From JAUSIF01 sp963711595 (GTDB taxonomy: Bacteria > Pseudomonadota > Alphaproteobacteria > Rhizobiales > Xanthobacteraceae), in contig CAVQER010000011.1 of NCBI GenBank assembly GCA_963711595.1, positions 162,762-226,761 of the forward strand: 64,000 nt of DNA, in the 5' to 3' direction. Numbering within the stretch: position 1 is the first letter of the stretch; every line of letters starts with the position of its first letter. This document shows, in pieces, positions 27,047-35,488 of the stretch. The notes beneath the pieces were generated by a model. It ran no database searches. It worked only from the letters and a program-made list of their open reading frames with translations, and was not told the DNA's origin. The position numbers and the translations under genes were made by a program.

Positions 27047-27295
27047 ATGCATGACGATCGTAGAAAGCATCAGCGAATCCGAACGTTGAAGGCGGGCAAG
27101 ATCACCTTCAACCGCCGCCTCAACGTCATCGACTGCATCGTGCGCAACATGTCCGAGGGCGGGGCATGCATTCAGATCGACAGCCCGGACTGGCTGCCCG
27201 AAAAGTTCGACCTGTCGATTCCGATCGACGGCTGGAAGCGAGCGTGCCGCCTGCGTTGGAAAACGACGGACCGGGTCGGTGTCGCCTACGTCTGA
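27047..27295 (+). CDS. Stand-alone PilZ domain protein
   Basis: 82 residues from ATG 27047. It has RRKHQRIRTLKAG (RxxxR-type loop) and RNMSEGGACIQ (NxSxxG), so c-di-GMP binding is plausible. It resembles the PilZ protein at 40882 over TLKxxxITFNRRLNVIDCIV and forms a paralogous pair with it. It is followed 75 nt later by a lipoprotein gene on the same strand. Confidence 0.75.
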   Translation: MHDDRRKHQRIRTLKAGKITFNRRLNVIDCIVRNMSEGGACIQIDSPDWLPEKFDLSIPIDGWKRACRLRWKTTDRVGVAYV

Positions 27296-27370
27296 GCGGC
27301 CTTCGACGCGATAGCGCGAGCCGCGAGAGTGATCTAGGCTTCCCCGGGGGAAAGCGCGACGGGGGAAGTG

Positions 27371-27907
27371 ATGCCGCGTACCGTGTATCGGCCTTGGCTT
27401 GCGCCGGGCGCGCTTTTCTTGCTCGCGCTCGCTGGGTGCGCCGGCAACGAAGGATTTTCCGCATCGACTGCCGCAGTGCCGACGGCGATCCCGCCGGCAA
27501 TTCCGGCGCAAGCATTGGTCGGTCGCTGGGGACTCGGAGCTTACCATCGCGAGGAAGATCGTGGACGCACGGAAACTGCTGCGCGCGGCTCGTGCTCCCG
27601 TCCGTACGAGATTGCACCCGGCCCGACGGGCGGTGTGATCATGCATGTCGCGGATCAGCCCGAGCCGCAGGAACTGGTGTTGAAGGGCGCACCTGCGGGA
27701 CGCACGTTTCTCGGACCGCGCGGCGAGCCAGGCTCGACGCAAGATCGTGAGATCATTTCACACGACGGCAACACGATGATCATGCGCTGGGTCGATCCGG
27801 AGATCGGCGCGCGCTACGGCACGCTCGTGTTCGTGAAGTGCGGGACGTCCGCTACGGCTGGACGACCACCCGCGTCCCCACCGGGACCCGCTCGTAAAGG
27901 TCCATGA
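27371..27907 (+). CDS. Putative lipoprotein
   Basis: 178 residues with a signal peptide and lipobox LALAGC. The mature part holds an ALVGRWGLGAYHREED segment, typical of small AprI/Inh-like or lipocalin-like barrels, and two later cysteines (GSCSRPYEI, VKCGTS). Function unknown. Its 3' end overlaps the opposite-strand L,D-transpeptidase gene by 56 nt; the last 20 or so residues (proline-rich) lie in the overlap and may be an extension caused by loss of an earlier stop. Confidence 0.65.
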   Translation: MPRTVYRPWLAPGALFLLALAGCAGNEGFSASTAAVPTAIPPAIPAQALVGRWGLGAYHREEDRGRTETAARGSCSRPYEIAPGPTGGVIMHVADQPEPQELVLKGAPAGRTFLGPRGEPGSTQDREIISHDGNTMIMRWVDPEIGARYGTLVFVKCGTSATAGRPPASPPGPARKGP

Positions 27908-28451
27908 CGTCGTGATTCACAAGGCGGAAGCAGCCTGATGACACGGCTTCACCGATCGTGTGCGGCTGATTGGTCCCGTGGATGCGGTACACGGTCCCGC
28001 CGAGATAGAGCGCGCGAGCACCCATCGGATTGCCGGGGCCGCCTGCCATGAATCGCGGCAGGTACGGCTGACGATCGATCATCTCCGCGGGCGGGATCCA
28101 GTCCGGCCACTCGGACTTGCGCGTCACCTTCAACTGGCCCTTCCAACGGAACCCGTCGCGGCCAACACCGATGCCGTAGCGCATGGCGAGATTGTCGCGC
28201 ATCACGAGATAGAGCATGCGCTCCGACGTATCGACGACGATTGTACCGGGCTGTTCGTGCGTACGGTAAAAGACAACCTTGCGCACGAAGTCGGGGTTCA
28301 CCTCGTAGTTGTCGTCGGGAATGACTCCGGGCTCTTCGGGTACGTCGAGCGTAATTTCCAGGGAGCGGCCAAATTGGGCGTGTGCCGCCAGCGCGAACCA
28401 CGCGCTGGCGATCACCGCGGCAAACATGATCGCACGAAGCGCGAGTTTCAT
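27852..28451 (-). CDS. L,D-transpeptidase (YkuD family)
   Basis: About 199 residues from the ATG at 28451 with a signal peptide (IMFAAVIASAWFALAAHAQ). The YkuD catalytic domain has the active-site region YRIHGTNQPHTIGEAVSSG followed by CFRLVNHDVMDLY, with the nucleophile Cys in SSGCFRL and the conserved His upstream. These enzymes make 3-3 peptidoglycan cross-links or attach outer-membrane proteins to the wall, processes prominent in Rhizobiales. The longer frame to 28541 includes a non-family N-terminus and is not used. Confidence 0.88.
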   Translation of the reverse strand: MKLALRAIMFAAVIASAWFALAAHAQFGRSLEITLDVPEEPGVIPDDNYEVNPDFVRKVVFYRTHEQPGTIVVDTSERMLYLVMRDNLAMRYGIGVGRDGFRWKGQLKVTRKSEWPDWIPPAEMIDRQPYLPRFMAGGPGNPMGARALYLGGTVYRIHGTNQPHTIGEAVSSGCFRLVNHDVMDLYERVPVGTRVVVQP

Positions 28452-28476
28452 TTTACGCGCCAGGCGCCAATCGCAG

Positions 28477-28656
28477 TTATTTGCAGGAATCACTCTGATA
28501 GTCGTACCGCTTGCCCTTGGGGCAACGATCCGCCTGTGCAAACTGGGTGCTGCCGGCGGCTACGCCTGAGCGCTGGTCCGCCGTCTGCGTGCGCAAGTCC
28601 ACCACCGTCAGCACGATGGCGCTGGTCATCAACGTGACGGCAAGAATCTTCGACAT
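28477..28656 (-). CDS. Small exported or membrane-anchored protein
   Basis: 59 residues from ATG 28656, supported by a strong GGGAGGGAG ribosome-binding site. One hydrophobic N-terminal segment (ILAVTLMTSAIVLTVVDL) is followed by a short polar tail ending CPKGKRYDYQSDSCK with two cysteines. Function unknown. It precedes the L,D-transpeptidase gene by 25 nt on the same strand, so the two may be one transcript. Confidence 0.6.
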   Translation of the reverse strand: MSKILAVTLMTSAIVLTVVDLRTQTADQRSGVAAGSTQFAQADRCPKGKRYDYQSDSCK

Positions 28657-28713
28657 GTTCTCCCTCCCTGTTGCCCACATTGATGCACACGGCGGAGTTG
28701 CGGGCAATTCAAC

Positions 28714-29076
28714 TCAGCCCTTCGCCTGCCACAGCGCCAAGGTTGCCCCCGTTGGGTCGGCGATGACGGAAAACCAGCCCATGTTGGGCACTTCCGTCTT
28801 GCCCTTGTAAACCTTGGCGCCAAGGCTTTCGGCCTTCTTTGTTGCGGCCTCGACGTCAGGCACGGACACGTAGGCGAGCCAGGACGGCGGCATCTCCGGC
28901 ATCGGGTTCTTGAATATGCCACCCCCGGTGCCCTCTCCGACCTCGACAACCGTGTAGCTGCCGCCGTCGGGCATCGGCATGTCCTTCAGCTTCCAATCGA
29001 ACAGCGCAGAATAGAATTTCTTGGCCTTGCCGACGTCGTTGGTATTCAACTCGATGTGTACGAACGGATTTGCCAT
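28714..29076 (-). CDS. VOC family (glyoxalase-like) protein
   Basis: 120 residues forming one vicinal-oxygen-chelate unit pair: FVHIELNTNDVGKAKKFYSAL starts the first module, and SVPDVEAATKKAESLGAKVYKG the second, ending ADPTGATLALWQ. The metal-ligand candidates are H7 and the late acidic and glutamate positions. Such proteins act in glyoxalase, dioxygenase or resistance reactions; the substrate is unknown. The perfect palindromic operator at 29104-29131, 28 nt before the start codon, shows it is tightly regulated, most likely by an ArsR-type repressor encoded elsewhere. Confidence 0.85.
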   Translation of the reverse strand: MANPFVHIELNTNDVGKAKKFYSALFDWKLKDMPMPDGGSYTVVEVGEGTGGGIFKNPMPEMPPSWLAYVSVPDVEAATKKAESLGAKVYKGKTEVPNMGWFSVIADPTGATLALWQAKG

Positions 29077-29103
29077 GTTGCGTCCTCCTTTTGAATGAGG
29101 GGA

Positions 29104-29131
29104 ATGTATTTAACCACTATGTTAAATACAT
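29104..29131. promoter_or_regulatory. 28-bp palindromic operator upstream of the VOC gene
   Basis: ATGTATTTAAC, a 6-nt spacer, then GTTAAATACAT: 11 bp per arm with no mismatch, in a GC-rich genome where an AT-rich palindrome stands out. It overlaps the expected promoter of the VOC gene (start 29076). The shape fits an ArsR/SmtB-family dimer site. It could equally serve a TetR-type repressor. No regulator gene is adjacent. Confidence 0.75.
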
Positions 29132-29168
29132 GACAATGGCCGGAATGGCGTTATCGCGAACGATTGTC

Positions 29169-29880
29169 CTACCCGTCGAGTTCGACGTAACTGCGGAATA
29201 TTCCGGTCTGATTGAACGGAATCCGGCGCGGACTTGCGCGATAGGCGGCGATGCGCGGCCGAACGGCCACCCGTTCGCAAAGCTTTGAAAGCCGCGGATG
29301 CTTCTTTTCCAGATTTGCGGTCGCTCTTGGGAAGGCGAACCGCAGCCCTTCGATCATTTGGAAGAGGGAAAGATCCGCGTAGGTGAGTTGCCGGCCGGTG
29401 AGGAAAGGTCCCCCGCTCCTCTCGATTACGCCATTCGAAGTAGCGAAAGAATTTGGGCGCGCGATTGCCGCGAAAGTCGCTGGCGCGCCGGCGCGCCTCC
29501 GGCTTCTGCTCCTCGTAGTAGAGGCCTGAGCCGATCGGATGGTGCGTGTCGTGAATCTCGACCAGGAAGTCGGCGAGCGTGAGCTGCAACTGGTGGACCC
29601 AGAGTTCGCCCGCCTCGCTGCGCGGCGCGAGACCATGGCGCCGGCCGAGATAGAGAAGAATGTTCGCAGTCTGGCCGATCCAAAGTCTTCCCGCGCGCAG
29701 AAATGGAGGTGCAAAGGACGGCGTTTTCAACGACCGCGCTTGCATTGCGCGAGCGAGCTTTTTCTGCCCGTCCTTGCCGCGGGCGACGTCAACATAGTTC
29801 GCTCCGGCTTCTTCCAGCGCAAGCCGAATGAACTCTCCGCGCCCAGGGATCGTCGGCCAGTAGTAGAGTTCGTAGCGCAT
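29169..29880 (-). pseudogene. Glutathione S-transferase, frameshifted
   Basis: The start at 29880 reads MRYELYYWPTIPGRGEFIRL, a thioredoxin-fold GST N-domain of the sigma/alpha-like type, and continues through the linker to about FFRYFEW. From there homology moves to another frame, VIERSGGPFLTGRQLTYADL followed by SLFQMIEGLRFAFPRA, ending at 29169 with FRSYVELDG. One extra base near 29430 explains the break. The total would be about 236 residues, normal for a GST. Both halves are otherwise well kept, so a recent mutation or sequencing error is likely. The likely role is conjugation of glutathione to electrophiles, if functional. Confidence 0.75.
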
Positions 29881-29961
29881 CCTCGCTCCGCCATCGCGAT
29901 AGTCATCGTCATGCCTGCGCTTGTCAGCGAGCAGGTTGGAGCCGGCTCGCAGACTTAAGAA

Positions 29962-30053
29962 ACCCGAACTCGGCGACAGCCGAGTTCGGGTGGCATCCAC
30001 GCCTTTTGGCTACGGTAAAGGCTAAGGCGTGGATGGCCGGGACAAGCCCGGCC
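29962..30053. repeat. Cluster of three hairpins; REP-like dispersed element
   Basis: Three stem-loops follow one another: 29962-29974 with 29979-29991 (13 bp perfect, loop GACA), 29995-30005 with 30024-30034 (11 bp), and 30035-30041 with 30047-30053 (7 bp). The segment GGATGGCCGGGACAAGCCCG and its flanks translate to AWMAGTSPAMT, a peptide I recall from many spurious small ORFs in Bradyrhizobium-like genomes, pointing to a dispersed intergenic repeat. It sits between the convergent-to-tandem GST and fusion genes and may stabilise or end transcripts. Confidence 0.65.
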
Positions 30054-30083
30054 ATGACTCCGTTCGGTGGAAAACCCGCGCGC

Positions 30084-31916
30084 CTAAGCCGCCTTCTGCT
30101 TTGCCTTCTCGACGATGACCCCTGCCCCTTCGGTCAGCATCACCTTGTTCAGGAGCTTCACGAGCGCGTAAACGGACTCGATTGCCGGCGCCGGCGTGTT
30201 GGTGATCTTCGCCATCTCGAGGATCGAACCGATGAGCGCTTCGGTCTCGAGCGAGCGGCCGGCCTCGACGTCCTGGAGCATCGACGTCTTGTGCGCGCCG
30301 ACAGACTCCGCGCCGGCAATGCGCTTGTCGATCGAGACGCGGAATTTGACGCCGAGCTTTTCAGCGATGTCCTGCGCCTCTTTCATCATGCGCGCTGCAA
30401 GCTCGCGCGTCTCGGCGAACTGGCAGATGTCGACGAGCGTCGCGTGAGTAAGAGCGCTGATCGGGTTGAAGGAAAGGTTGCCCCACGCCTTGAGCCAGAT
30501 CTCCGAGCGGATGTCGTCAAGCACGCGCGACTTGAGCCCGGCCTTCACGAAGGTGTCGTGCAACGACTTCGCGCGTTCCGTGGTCTTGCCGTCGAGCTCG
30601 CCGATCGGGAAGCGGTCGCCTTCCACGTGGTGGATCACGCCCGGCGAGGTCACAGCCGCCGCCGGATAGACGACGCAGCCCATGAGCCGATCTGCAGGGA
30701 TCTTCTTCGTCAGCACGCCGGTGGGATCGAGGCTGTCGAGCTTCTGGTTGTCGTACTTGCCGCCGAGTTTCTGGAAGTACCACCAGGGCAGGCCGTTCTG
30801 CACGGTGAGCACGATCGTGTCCGGCCCGAGCAAAGGGTCGATCTCCTTCACGACCTGGTCGAGATAGTGCGCCTTCACCGCAAGCACGACGATGTCCTGC
30901 TTGCCGGCGTCCGCCGCCTTCTCGACGGCCTTCACCTTCGCGGTCTGCACCTTGCCGTCATGCCATTCGAGCTTGATGCCGCTCTTCTGGATCGCCGCGA
31001 GGTGCGGGCCCATGTCGATGACGGTCACTTCATCCCCGCCCAACGCAAACTTCGCCGCCATCAAGCCGCCGATCGCGCCGGCGCCCACGACGCAGATCTT
31101 CTTCGCGGGTGGCGCCTTCTCGAGCAGATACGGGCTCGGCAACACCTGATCGAACTTGTTGACCAGGCGGCCGACGCCGTCGATCACGATCTCGACCGTG
31201 TTTTCCGCCTTGTCCATCACGCCCGCGCCAAGCGAGGTGCCGCAGGCGATGACGTCGCCGGGCTCGAGCGTCATGTCCTTGGAGACCGCTGCGACGAGCT
31301 TGTAGGGCGGGAAGAACATGTCGGCGACGGGATAATTCTGAACTTCCTTCCCGTTCAGGACGGTGCGGATCACGAGCTTGCTCGGATCGACGTCGGTCAC
31401 GATCGTCGGACCGAATACGCCGAAGGTGTCGAAGCTCTTCACGCGCGTCCACTGATCGAAGGTCGGAAACTTCTTCATCAGGTCGACGGCGGTGACGTCG
31501 TTCACGCAGGTGTAACCGAAGATCACGTTCTTCGCTTCGGCCTCGCTGATGTTGAAGCAGCGCTTGCCGATGACGACGCCGAGCTCGCCTTCGTAAAGGA
31601 CCCGCCCGCTGTAGGTTTTCGGGCGGACGATCGGCTGGCCGTGCGGGTGGAAGGAGTTCGGCGCCTTGAGGAAGTAGAGCGGCTCGTCCGGGTGCTGGAA
31701 GCTGTTCTTGGCGGCGAGCTGATGGAAGTTATTCCAGAGCCCGATCATCTTCGACGGATCGCAGGGCGTGCGGACGGTTACGTCCGCGAGCTTCAGTTTT
31801 TCGCCCGTCGATTTCGCGCCGGCGAACATGTCGCCCTCGTGCACGCTGATCGTGTCGCCGTCGAGCGTGCCGAAGCCTTGCTTGCCGCCCTTCTCGTATC
31901 GGATCCAGTGAGCCAT
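30084..31916 (-). CDS. Fumarylacetoacetate hydrolase-family / ketopantoate reductase fusion
   Basis: 610 residues with two complete enzyme domains. Residues 1-265 are an FAH-family hydrolase/isomerase: metal ligands E109 and E111 in YEGELGVVIGK and D140 in GYTCVNDVTAVDL, then WTRVKSFDTFGVFGP and IACGTSLGAG. Residues 273-605 are a PanE/ApbA-type reductase: Rossmann loop KKICVVGAGAIGG (278-284), VQNGLPWW, and the catalytic lysine K476 in SEIWLKAWGNLSFNP. The linker is short (LLEKAPPAK). FAH domains cleave or isomerise acylpyruvates; PanE-like enzymes reduce 2-oxo acids with NADPH. Together they may turn over one metabolite in sequence. The frame is intact throughout, so this is not an assembly join. 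Confidence 0.88.
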   Translation of the reverse strand: MAHWIRYEKGGKQGFGTLDGDTISVHEGDMFAGAKSTGEKLKLADVTVRTPCDPSKMIGLWNNFHQLAAKNSFQHPDEPLYFLKAPNSFHPHGQPIVRPKTYSGRVLYEGELGVVIGKRCFNISEAEAKNVIFGYTCVNDVTAVDLMKKFPTFDQWTRVKSFDTFGVFGPTIVTDVDPSKLVIRTVLNGKEVQNYPVADMFFPPYKLVAAVSKDMTLEPGDVIACGTSLGAGVMDKAENTVEIVIDGVGRLVNKFDQVLPSPYLLEKAPPAKKICVVGAGAIGGLMAAKFALGGDEVTVIDMGPHLAAIQKSGIKLEWHDGKVQTAKVKAVEKAADAGKQDIVVLAVKAHYLDQVVKEIDPLLGPDTIVLTVQNGLPWWYFQKLGGKYDNQKLDSLDPTGVLTKKIPADRLMGCVVYPAAAVTSPGVIHHVEGDRFPIGELDGKTTERAKSLHDTFVKAGLKSRVLDDIRSEIWLKAWGNLSFNPISALTHATLVDICQFAETRELAARMMKEAQDIAEKLGVKFRVSIDKRIAGAESVGAHKTSMLQDVEAGRSLETEALIGSILEMAKITNTPAPAIESVYALVKLLNKVMLTEGAGVIVEKAKQKAA

Positions 31917-32046
31917 TGAACGCCTCCTCCTACTCGCATGTTTTTTGTGCGGCGCACTATCGGGCGCCTGATTTCGTCAGACGGATCATGCAGCCGCGGC
32001 GGGCTGGTTCGCAAGCACGACCAGCCCGCCCCGCCAATGATGCCGT

Positions 32047-33456
32047 TCAATTGACCGGGCCCCGCGTGCCGACGGTTTCCGCGGTGGGTTCCTCAGCCGT
32101 CTGACCCGTCGCTCGATTGACGAGCACGGTCACGAACCAGAGGACGACGCCTACGGCAATGAGCACGCCCGCGATCGTGTACTGAACCGAGGCCCGCCCG
32201 GTCCATGGACCGGCCAGGAACGCGCAGGACAGTGCGCCGAGGATCGGCAGGAATGTCGGCGTCCTGAAGTGATGGTGATGGACCGGATCGCGGCGCAGGA
32301 CGAGCACCGCGATGTTGACGACCGTGAAGACGCAAAGCAGCAACAGGGCGGTGGTCCCCCCGAGTGCCGGCACTTCACCAACAAAGGTGATCAGACCGAA
32401 CGCGAGCAGCGTCGTGAACCCGATCGCGATGTAGGGCGTGCGCCGCGTCTTGTGCACGTGGCCGAGTGCGGCCGGGAGCACCCGTTCGCGGCTCATGCCG
32501 TAGACGAGCCGGCTTGCCATCAGCATGTTGATCAGCGCGCTGTTAGCCACCGCGAACATGGTGATGAAGCCGAAGATCCAGATCGGGAAGTTCGGTGCAC
32601 CGGCCTGCACGACCTGCAGCAACGGCGTTTCGCCTTCCCCGAGTTTCTCGGGGGGCACCAGCGTGATCGCCGAGATCGACACGAGGACGTAAACCGTTCC
32701 GGTGATCAGCAGACCGCCGAGCAGGATCTTGGGGAAGATGCGGGTCGGATCCTTGGTCTCCTCGCACATGTTGACCGAGTCCTCGAACCCGACCATGGCG
32801 AAAAACGCAAGCGTCGTGGCCGCGATCACCGGCCAGACCAGGCTGCCATCCGGGGACGCTGCGAATTGCGTCACGCGCGATACGTCGCCCTGCCCGGCTC
32901 CGATCGCCCACAGGCCGATGAAGATGATGAGCAAGAGGCCGGACAACTCGACCAGGGTCAGCACGACGTTCGCCTTTACGCTCTCGCCCACGCCCCGGAA
33001 GTTGACCACCGCAACCAGCGCCATGAACAGCAGGCCCACGATGGTGATGCCGATCCCGCCCGCGAGATTGAGATTGAAAGCGTGCGAAAGATTGGCTGCA
33101 AACGCCCGCGACGCCGTGGAGGCGGAGGTGATCCCCGAGCTCATGACGGCGAACGCAACGATGAAGGTCACGAAGTGGATGCCGAACGCCTTGTGCGTGT
33201 AGAGCGCGGCGCCCGCGGCCCTCGGATACTTGGTGACAAGCTCGAGGTAGCTGAAGGCAGTGATCACCGCGACGACGAAGGCTACGAGAAACGGCAGCCA
33301 AACCACGCCGCCGACCTGCTTTGCGACCTGGCCCGTGAGCGCGTAGATGCCGGTGCCGAGAATGTCGCCGACGATGAAGAGCAGTAGCAGCCACGGTCCC
33401 ATGACCCGGCGCAGGCTAGGCTCTTGATCGCTGTGGTCAGTGGAGGTCTTGGCCAT
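32047..33456 (-). CDS. APC-family amino acid permease
   Basis: 469 residues with about 12 transmembrane helices. The first helix has GDILGTGIYALTG, the unwound substrate-binding GxG motif of the APC fold, and the sixth has ATTLAFFAMVGFEDSVNMCEE. Likely a proton-coupled amino acid transporter of the cationic amino-acid transporter-like group. The C-terminal tail is short and polar. It lies 130 nt upstream of the FAH-PanE fusion on the same strand; co-transcription is possible but a promoter may lie between. A 12-bp palindrome at 33473-33484 lies just before the start codon. Confidence 0.88.
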   Translation of the reverse strand: MAKTSTDHSDQEPSLRRVMGPWLLLLFIVGDILGTGIYALTGQVAKQVGGVVWLPFLVAFVVAVITAFSYLELVTKYPRAAGAALYTHKAFGIHFVTFIVAFAVMSSGITSASTASRAFAANLSHAFNLNLAGGIGITIVGLLFMALVAVVNFRGVGESVKANVVLTLVELSGLLLIIFIGLWAIGAGQGDVSRVTQFAASPDGSLVWPVIAATTLAFFAMVGFEDSVNMCEETKDPTRIFPKILLGGLLITGTVYVLVSISAITLVPPEKLGEGETPLLQVVQAGAPNFPIWIFGFITMFAVANSALINMLMASRLVYGMSRERVLPAALGHVHKTRRTPYIAIGFTTLLAFGLITFVGEVPALGGTTALLLLCVFTVVNIAVLVLRRDPVHHHHFRTPTFLPILGALSCAFLAGPWTGRASVQYTIAGVLIAVGVVLWFVTVLVNRATGQTAEEPTAETVGTRGPVN

Positions 33457-33472
33457 GGCGTCCCCCTTTGTC

Positions 33473-33484
33473 CTCGGATCCGAG
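33473..33484. promoter_or_regulatory. Short palindrome upstream of the permease
   Basis: CTCGGATCCGAG is a perfect 12-bp palindrome 16 nt before the permease start codon. It could be part of a repressor site, but it is short enough to occur by chance in this genome. No second copy was found nearby. Confidence 0.25.
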
Positions 33485-33679
33485 AACTATAGAGAACGGT
33501 CGGGCGGAGTCATGATCCGTCGCGGCGAAGCAACACACTTCGCGGTGTAGCGACCGGGTGGATGTCGTTCTTGCCGGCTCAAGGGTTTTCGCACCGCGCC
33601 TCAGGGTTTTCCCGAATGTGAGTACTCGGGTGGAGCCGTGATCCTGCCGCGAGCGGCACCCCGCCGCGCGTGAGCCTTT

Positions 33680-35083
33680 ATGCGTTCCATCTCAAGGTTC
33701 CTCGTCGCCGCAGCCGGACTGCTCCTTCCCTCGTTCGCAGCCGTCGCACAGCAGGCTGCGGAGCCCGCGACGCTGTTCGAAAACGTCCGCGTTTTCGATG
33801 GCAAGGGCAGCACGCTCTCGGCACCCACGAACGTTCTGATACGCGGAAACAAGATCGAACGCATTTCCGCCGAACCGATCGTCGTCGATCGCCGCGCCGA
33901 CACGCAGATCATCGACGGCGGCGGACGCACGCTGATGCCGGGCCTGATCGACGCGCATTGGCACGCGGCGCTGATCCGGGTGACTCCGGCGCAGTCGCTC
34001 GGTGACGTCGGCTACAGCACTCTCATCGCTGGCGACGAGGCGACGGACACGCTGATGCGCGGCTTCACCACCGTTCGCGACCTGGGTGGTCCGGTGTTTA
34101 GCCTCAAGCGCGCCATCGACGAAGGCATCGTCAAAGGACCGCGCATCTACCCGTCCGGCGCCGTGATCACTGTCACGAGCGGGCACGGGGATTTCCGCGA
34201 GCTAACCGATTTGCCGCGGACGATCGGCGGCATGCTCCACCGCATGGAGCAGCTTGGCGGGAGCATGGTCGCGGACAGCCCTGACGAGGTACGCCTGCGC
34301 GTGCGCGAACAGCTCATGCAGGGCGCAAGCCAGATCAAGCTGACGGCGGGCGGCGGGGTGTCGTCACCCTTCAGTCCGGTCGACGTGACCACCTTCACCG
34401 AGGCCGAACTGCGTGCCGCGGTTGAAGCGGCTGAGAATTGGGGCACTTACGTCACCGTGCATGCCTTTACGCCGGCTGCGATCCAGCGGGCCATTGCGGC
34501 TGGCGTGAAGGTTATCGAACACGGCATGTTGATGGACGAAGCAACCGCCAAGCTGATGGCCGAGAAGGGCATCTGGCTGAGCATGCAGCCGATCCCCAAG
34601 GAATTGGTAGTGGGCTTCCCGGTCGGTTCAGTCCAGCGAACCAAGGCGGAAGAGGTCTGGTCCGGCATACCCAAGACCTACGAGTTGGCGAAAAAGTACA
34701 AGCTCAAGACGGCGTGGGGCACCGACGTGCTGTTCTCCGCCGCGTTGGCGCAGCAACAGGGGGCAATCCTGGCCTCGATGGCCCAATGGTTCACCCCTGC
34801 CGAAACGCTGATCATGGCGACCTCGACAAACGCCGAACTGCTGACGCTCTCCGGCAAGCGCAATCCCTATCCGGGCAAGCTCGGTGTCGTCGAGCAGGGC
34901 GCGCTCGCCGACCTCTTGCTGGTCGATGGCGACCCACTCGCCAACATCAAGCTCATTGAAGATCCGGCGAGAAATTTCGTCGTCATCATGAAGGATGGAA
35001 AGACCTATAAGAACTCGATCACCCTCACGGAAGGTCGAGCAGTTTGGCCGAGTCAATACTTTCCTGAACCGAAGTCGAGGTGA
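33680..35083 (+). CDS. Secreted metal-dependent amidohydrolase (imidazolonepropionase-like)
   Basis: 467 residues with a signal peptide (FLVAAAGLLLPSFAAVAQQ). The amidohydrolase TIM-barrel metal site is visible: DAHWHAAL (HxH), the lysine in QIKLTAGGGVSSP that may be carboxylated, VTVHAF, KVIEHGM and the catalytic aspartate in TAWGTDVLF. The C-terminus rejoins the small beta-sandwich (GALADLLLVDGDPLANI). Family members include Xaa-Pro dipeptidases and other periplasmic amidases; the substrate is unknown. It is followed 55 nt later by a small membrane protein gene. Confidence 0.88.
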   Translation: MRSISRFLVAAAGLLLPSFAAVAQQAAEPATLFENVRVFDGKGSTLSAPTNVLIRGNKIERISAEPIVVDRRADTQIIDGGGRTLMPGLIDAHWHAALIRVTPAQSLGDVGYSTLIAGDEATDTLMRGFTTVRDLGGPVFSLKRAIDEGIVKGPRIYPSGAVITVTSGHGDFRELTDLPRTIGGMLHRMEQLGGSMVADSPDEVRLRVREQLMQGASQIKLTAGGGVSSPFSPVDVTTFTEAELRAAVEAAENWGTYVTVHAFTPAAIQRAIAAGVKVIEHGMLMDEATAKLMAEKGIWLSMQPIPKELVVGFPVGSVQRTKAEEVWSGIPKTYELAKKYKLKTAWGTDVLFSAALAQQQGAILASMAQWFTPAETLIMATSTNAELLTLSGKRNPYPGKLGVVEQGALADLLLVDGDPLANIKLIEDPARNFVVIMKDGKTYKNSITLTEGRAVWPSQYFPEPKSR

Positions 35084-35138
35084 TGCCCCCCTCGTGCTGC
35101 TTGCAGCGTCAACGCGTCGACTAAGAGCGGAGGATGCG

Positions 35139-35423
35139 ATGCCAACGGTTGATCAACTGATCGTCTGGGCCGTCGTCGGGCTGCTCGGCGGAAGCGTCGC
35201 CGGGATGATGATGACCTGGGGCAAGGAAGGATATGGACTCGTCCGGAATCTAGGATTGGGGCTTGCCGGTGCGCTTGTCGGCGGATTCCTTTTTCGTCTA
35301 TTCGGGATTCTTCCCGGGCTCGACAAGATCGCGTTCTCATTCCGCGACGTCGTCGCCGCCTTTGTGGGCTCGGTCATCGTGCTTCTAGGTCTCTGGATCT
35401 GGCAGCAATTCAAAGGTCCATAG
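35139..35423 (+). CDS. GlsB/YeaQ/YmgE family membrane protein
   Basis: 94 residues from ATG 35139 with a GCGGAGG ribosome-binding site. Three predicted transmembrane helices: LIVWAVVGLLGGSVAGMMM, NLGLGLAGALVGGFLFRLFG and VVAAFVGSVIVLLGLWIWQ. The glycine-rich pattern is that of the transglycosylase-associated family, small inner-membrane proteins often induced by stress. The larger frame from 34995 overlaps the amidohydrolase gene and is not used. Confidence 0.8.
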   Translation: MPTVDQLIVWAVVGLLGGSVAGMMMTWGKEGYGLVRNLGLGLAGALVGGFLFRLFGILPGLDKIAFSFRDVVAAFVGSVIVLLGLWIWQQFKGP

Positions 35424-35440
35424 CCGGGAAGTCTTCGCAA

Positions 35441-35470
35441 AGAAAAAGCGGCCCGCAAACGCGGGCCGCT
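35441..35470 (-). terminator. Rho-independent terminator
   Basis: Stem AGCGGCCCGC (35447-35456), loop of four, GCGGGCCGCT (35461-35470), followed on the minus strand by TTTTTCTTT. It lies 19 nt past the stop of the small secreted-protein gene at 35489. On the plus strand it may also serve the GlsB-type gene, although the T-run is weaker there. Confidence 0.85.
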
Positions 35471-35488
35471 CTTCGTTCCCGACGACTC

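Noticed and set aside
30006..31919. 637-codon open frame on the plus strand opposite the FAH-PanE fusion
   Set aside because: It mirrors a clear two-domain enzyme gene; its protein is a low-complexity mixture with no domain. Long antisense frames are common in GC-rich DNA.
32269..33387. 372-codon plus-strand frame opposite the permease
   Set aside because: Charged low-complexity mirror of a membrane protein gene.
33473..33484. Permease operator
   Set aside because: The 12-bp palindrome is short and alone; kept only as a low-confidence site.
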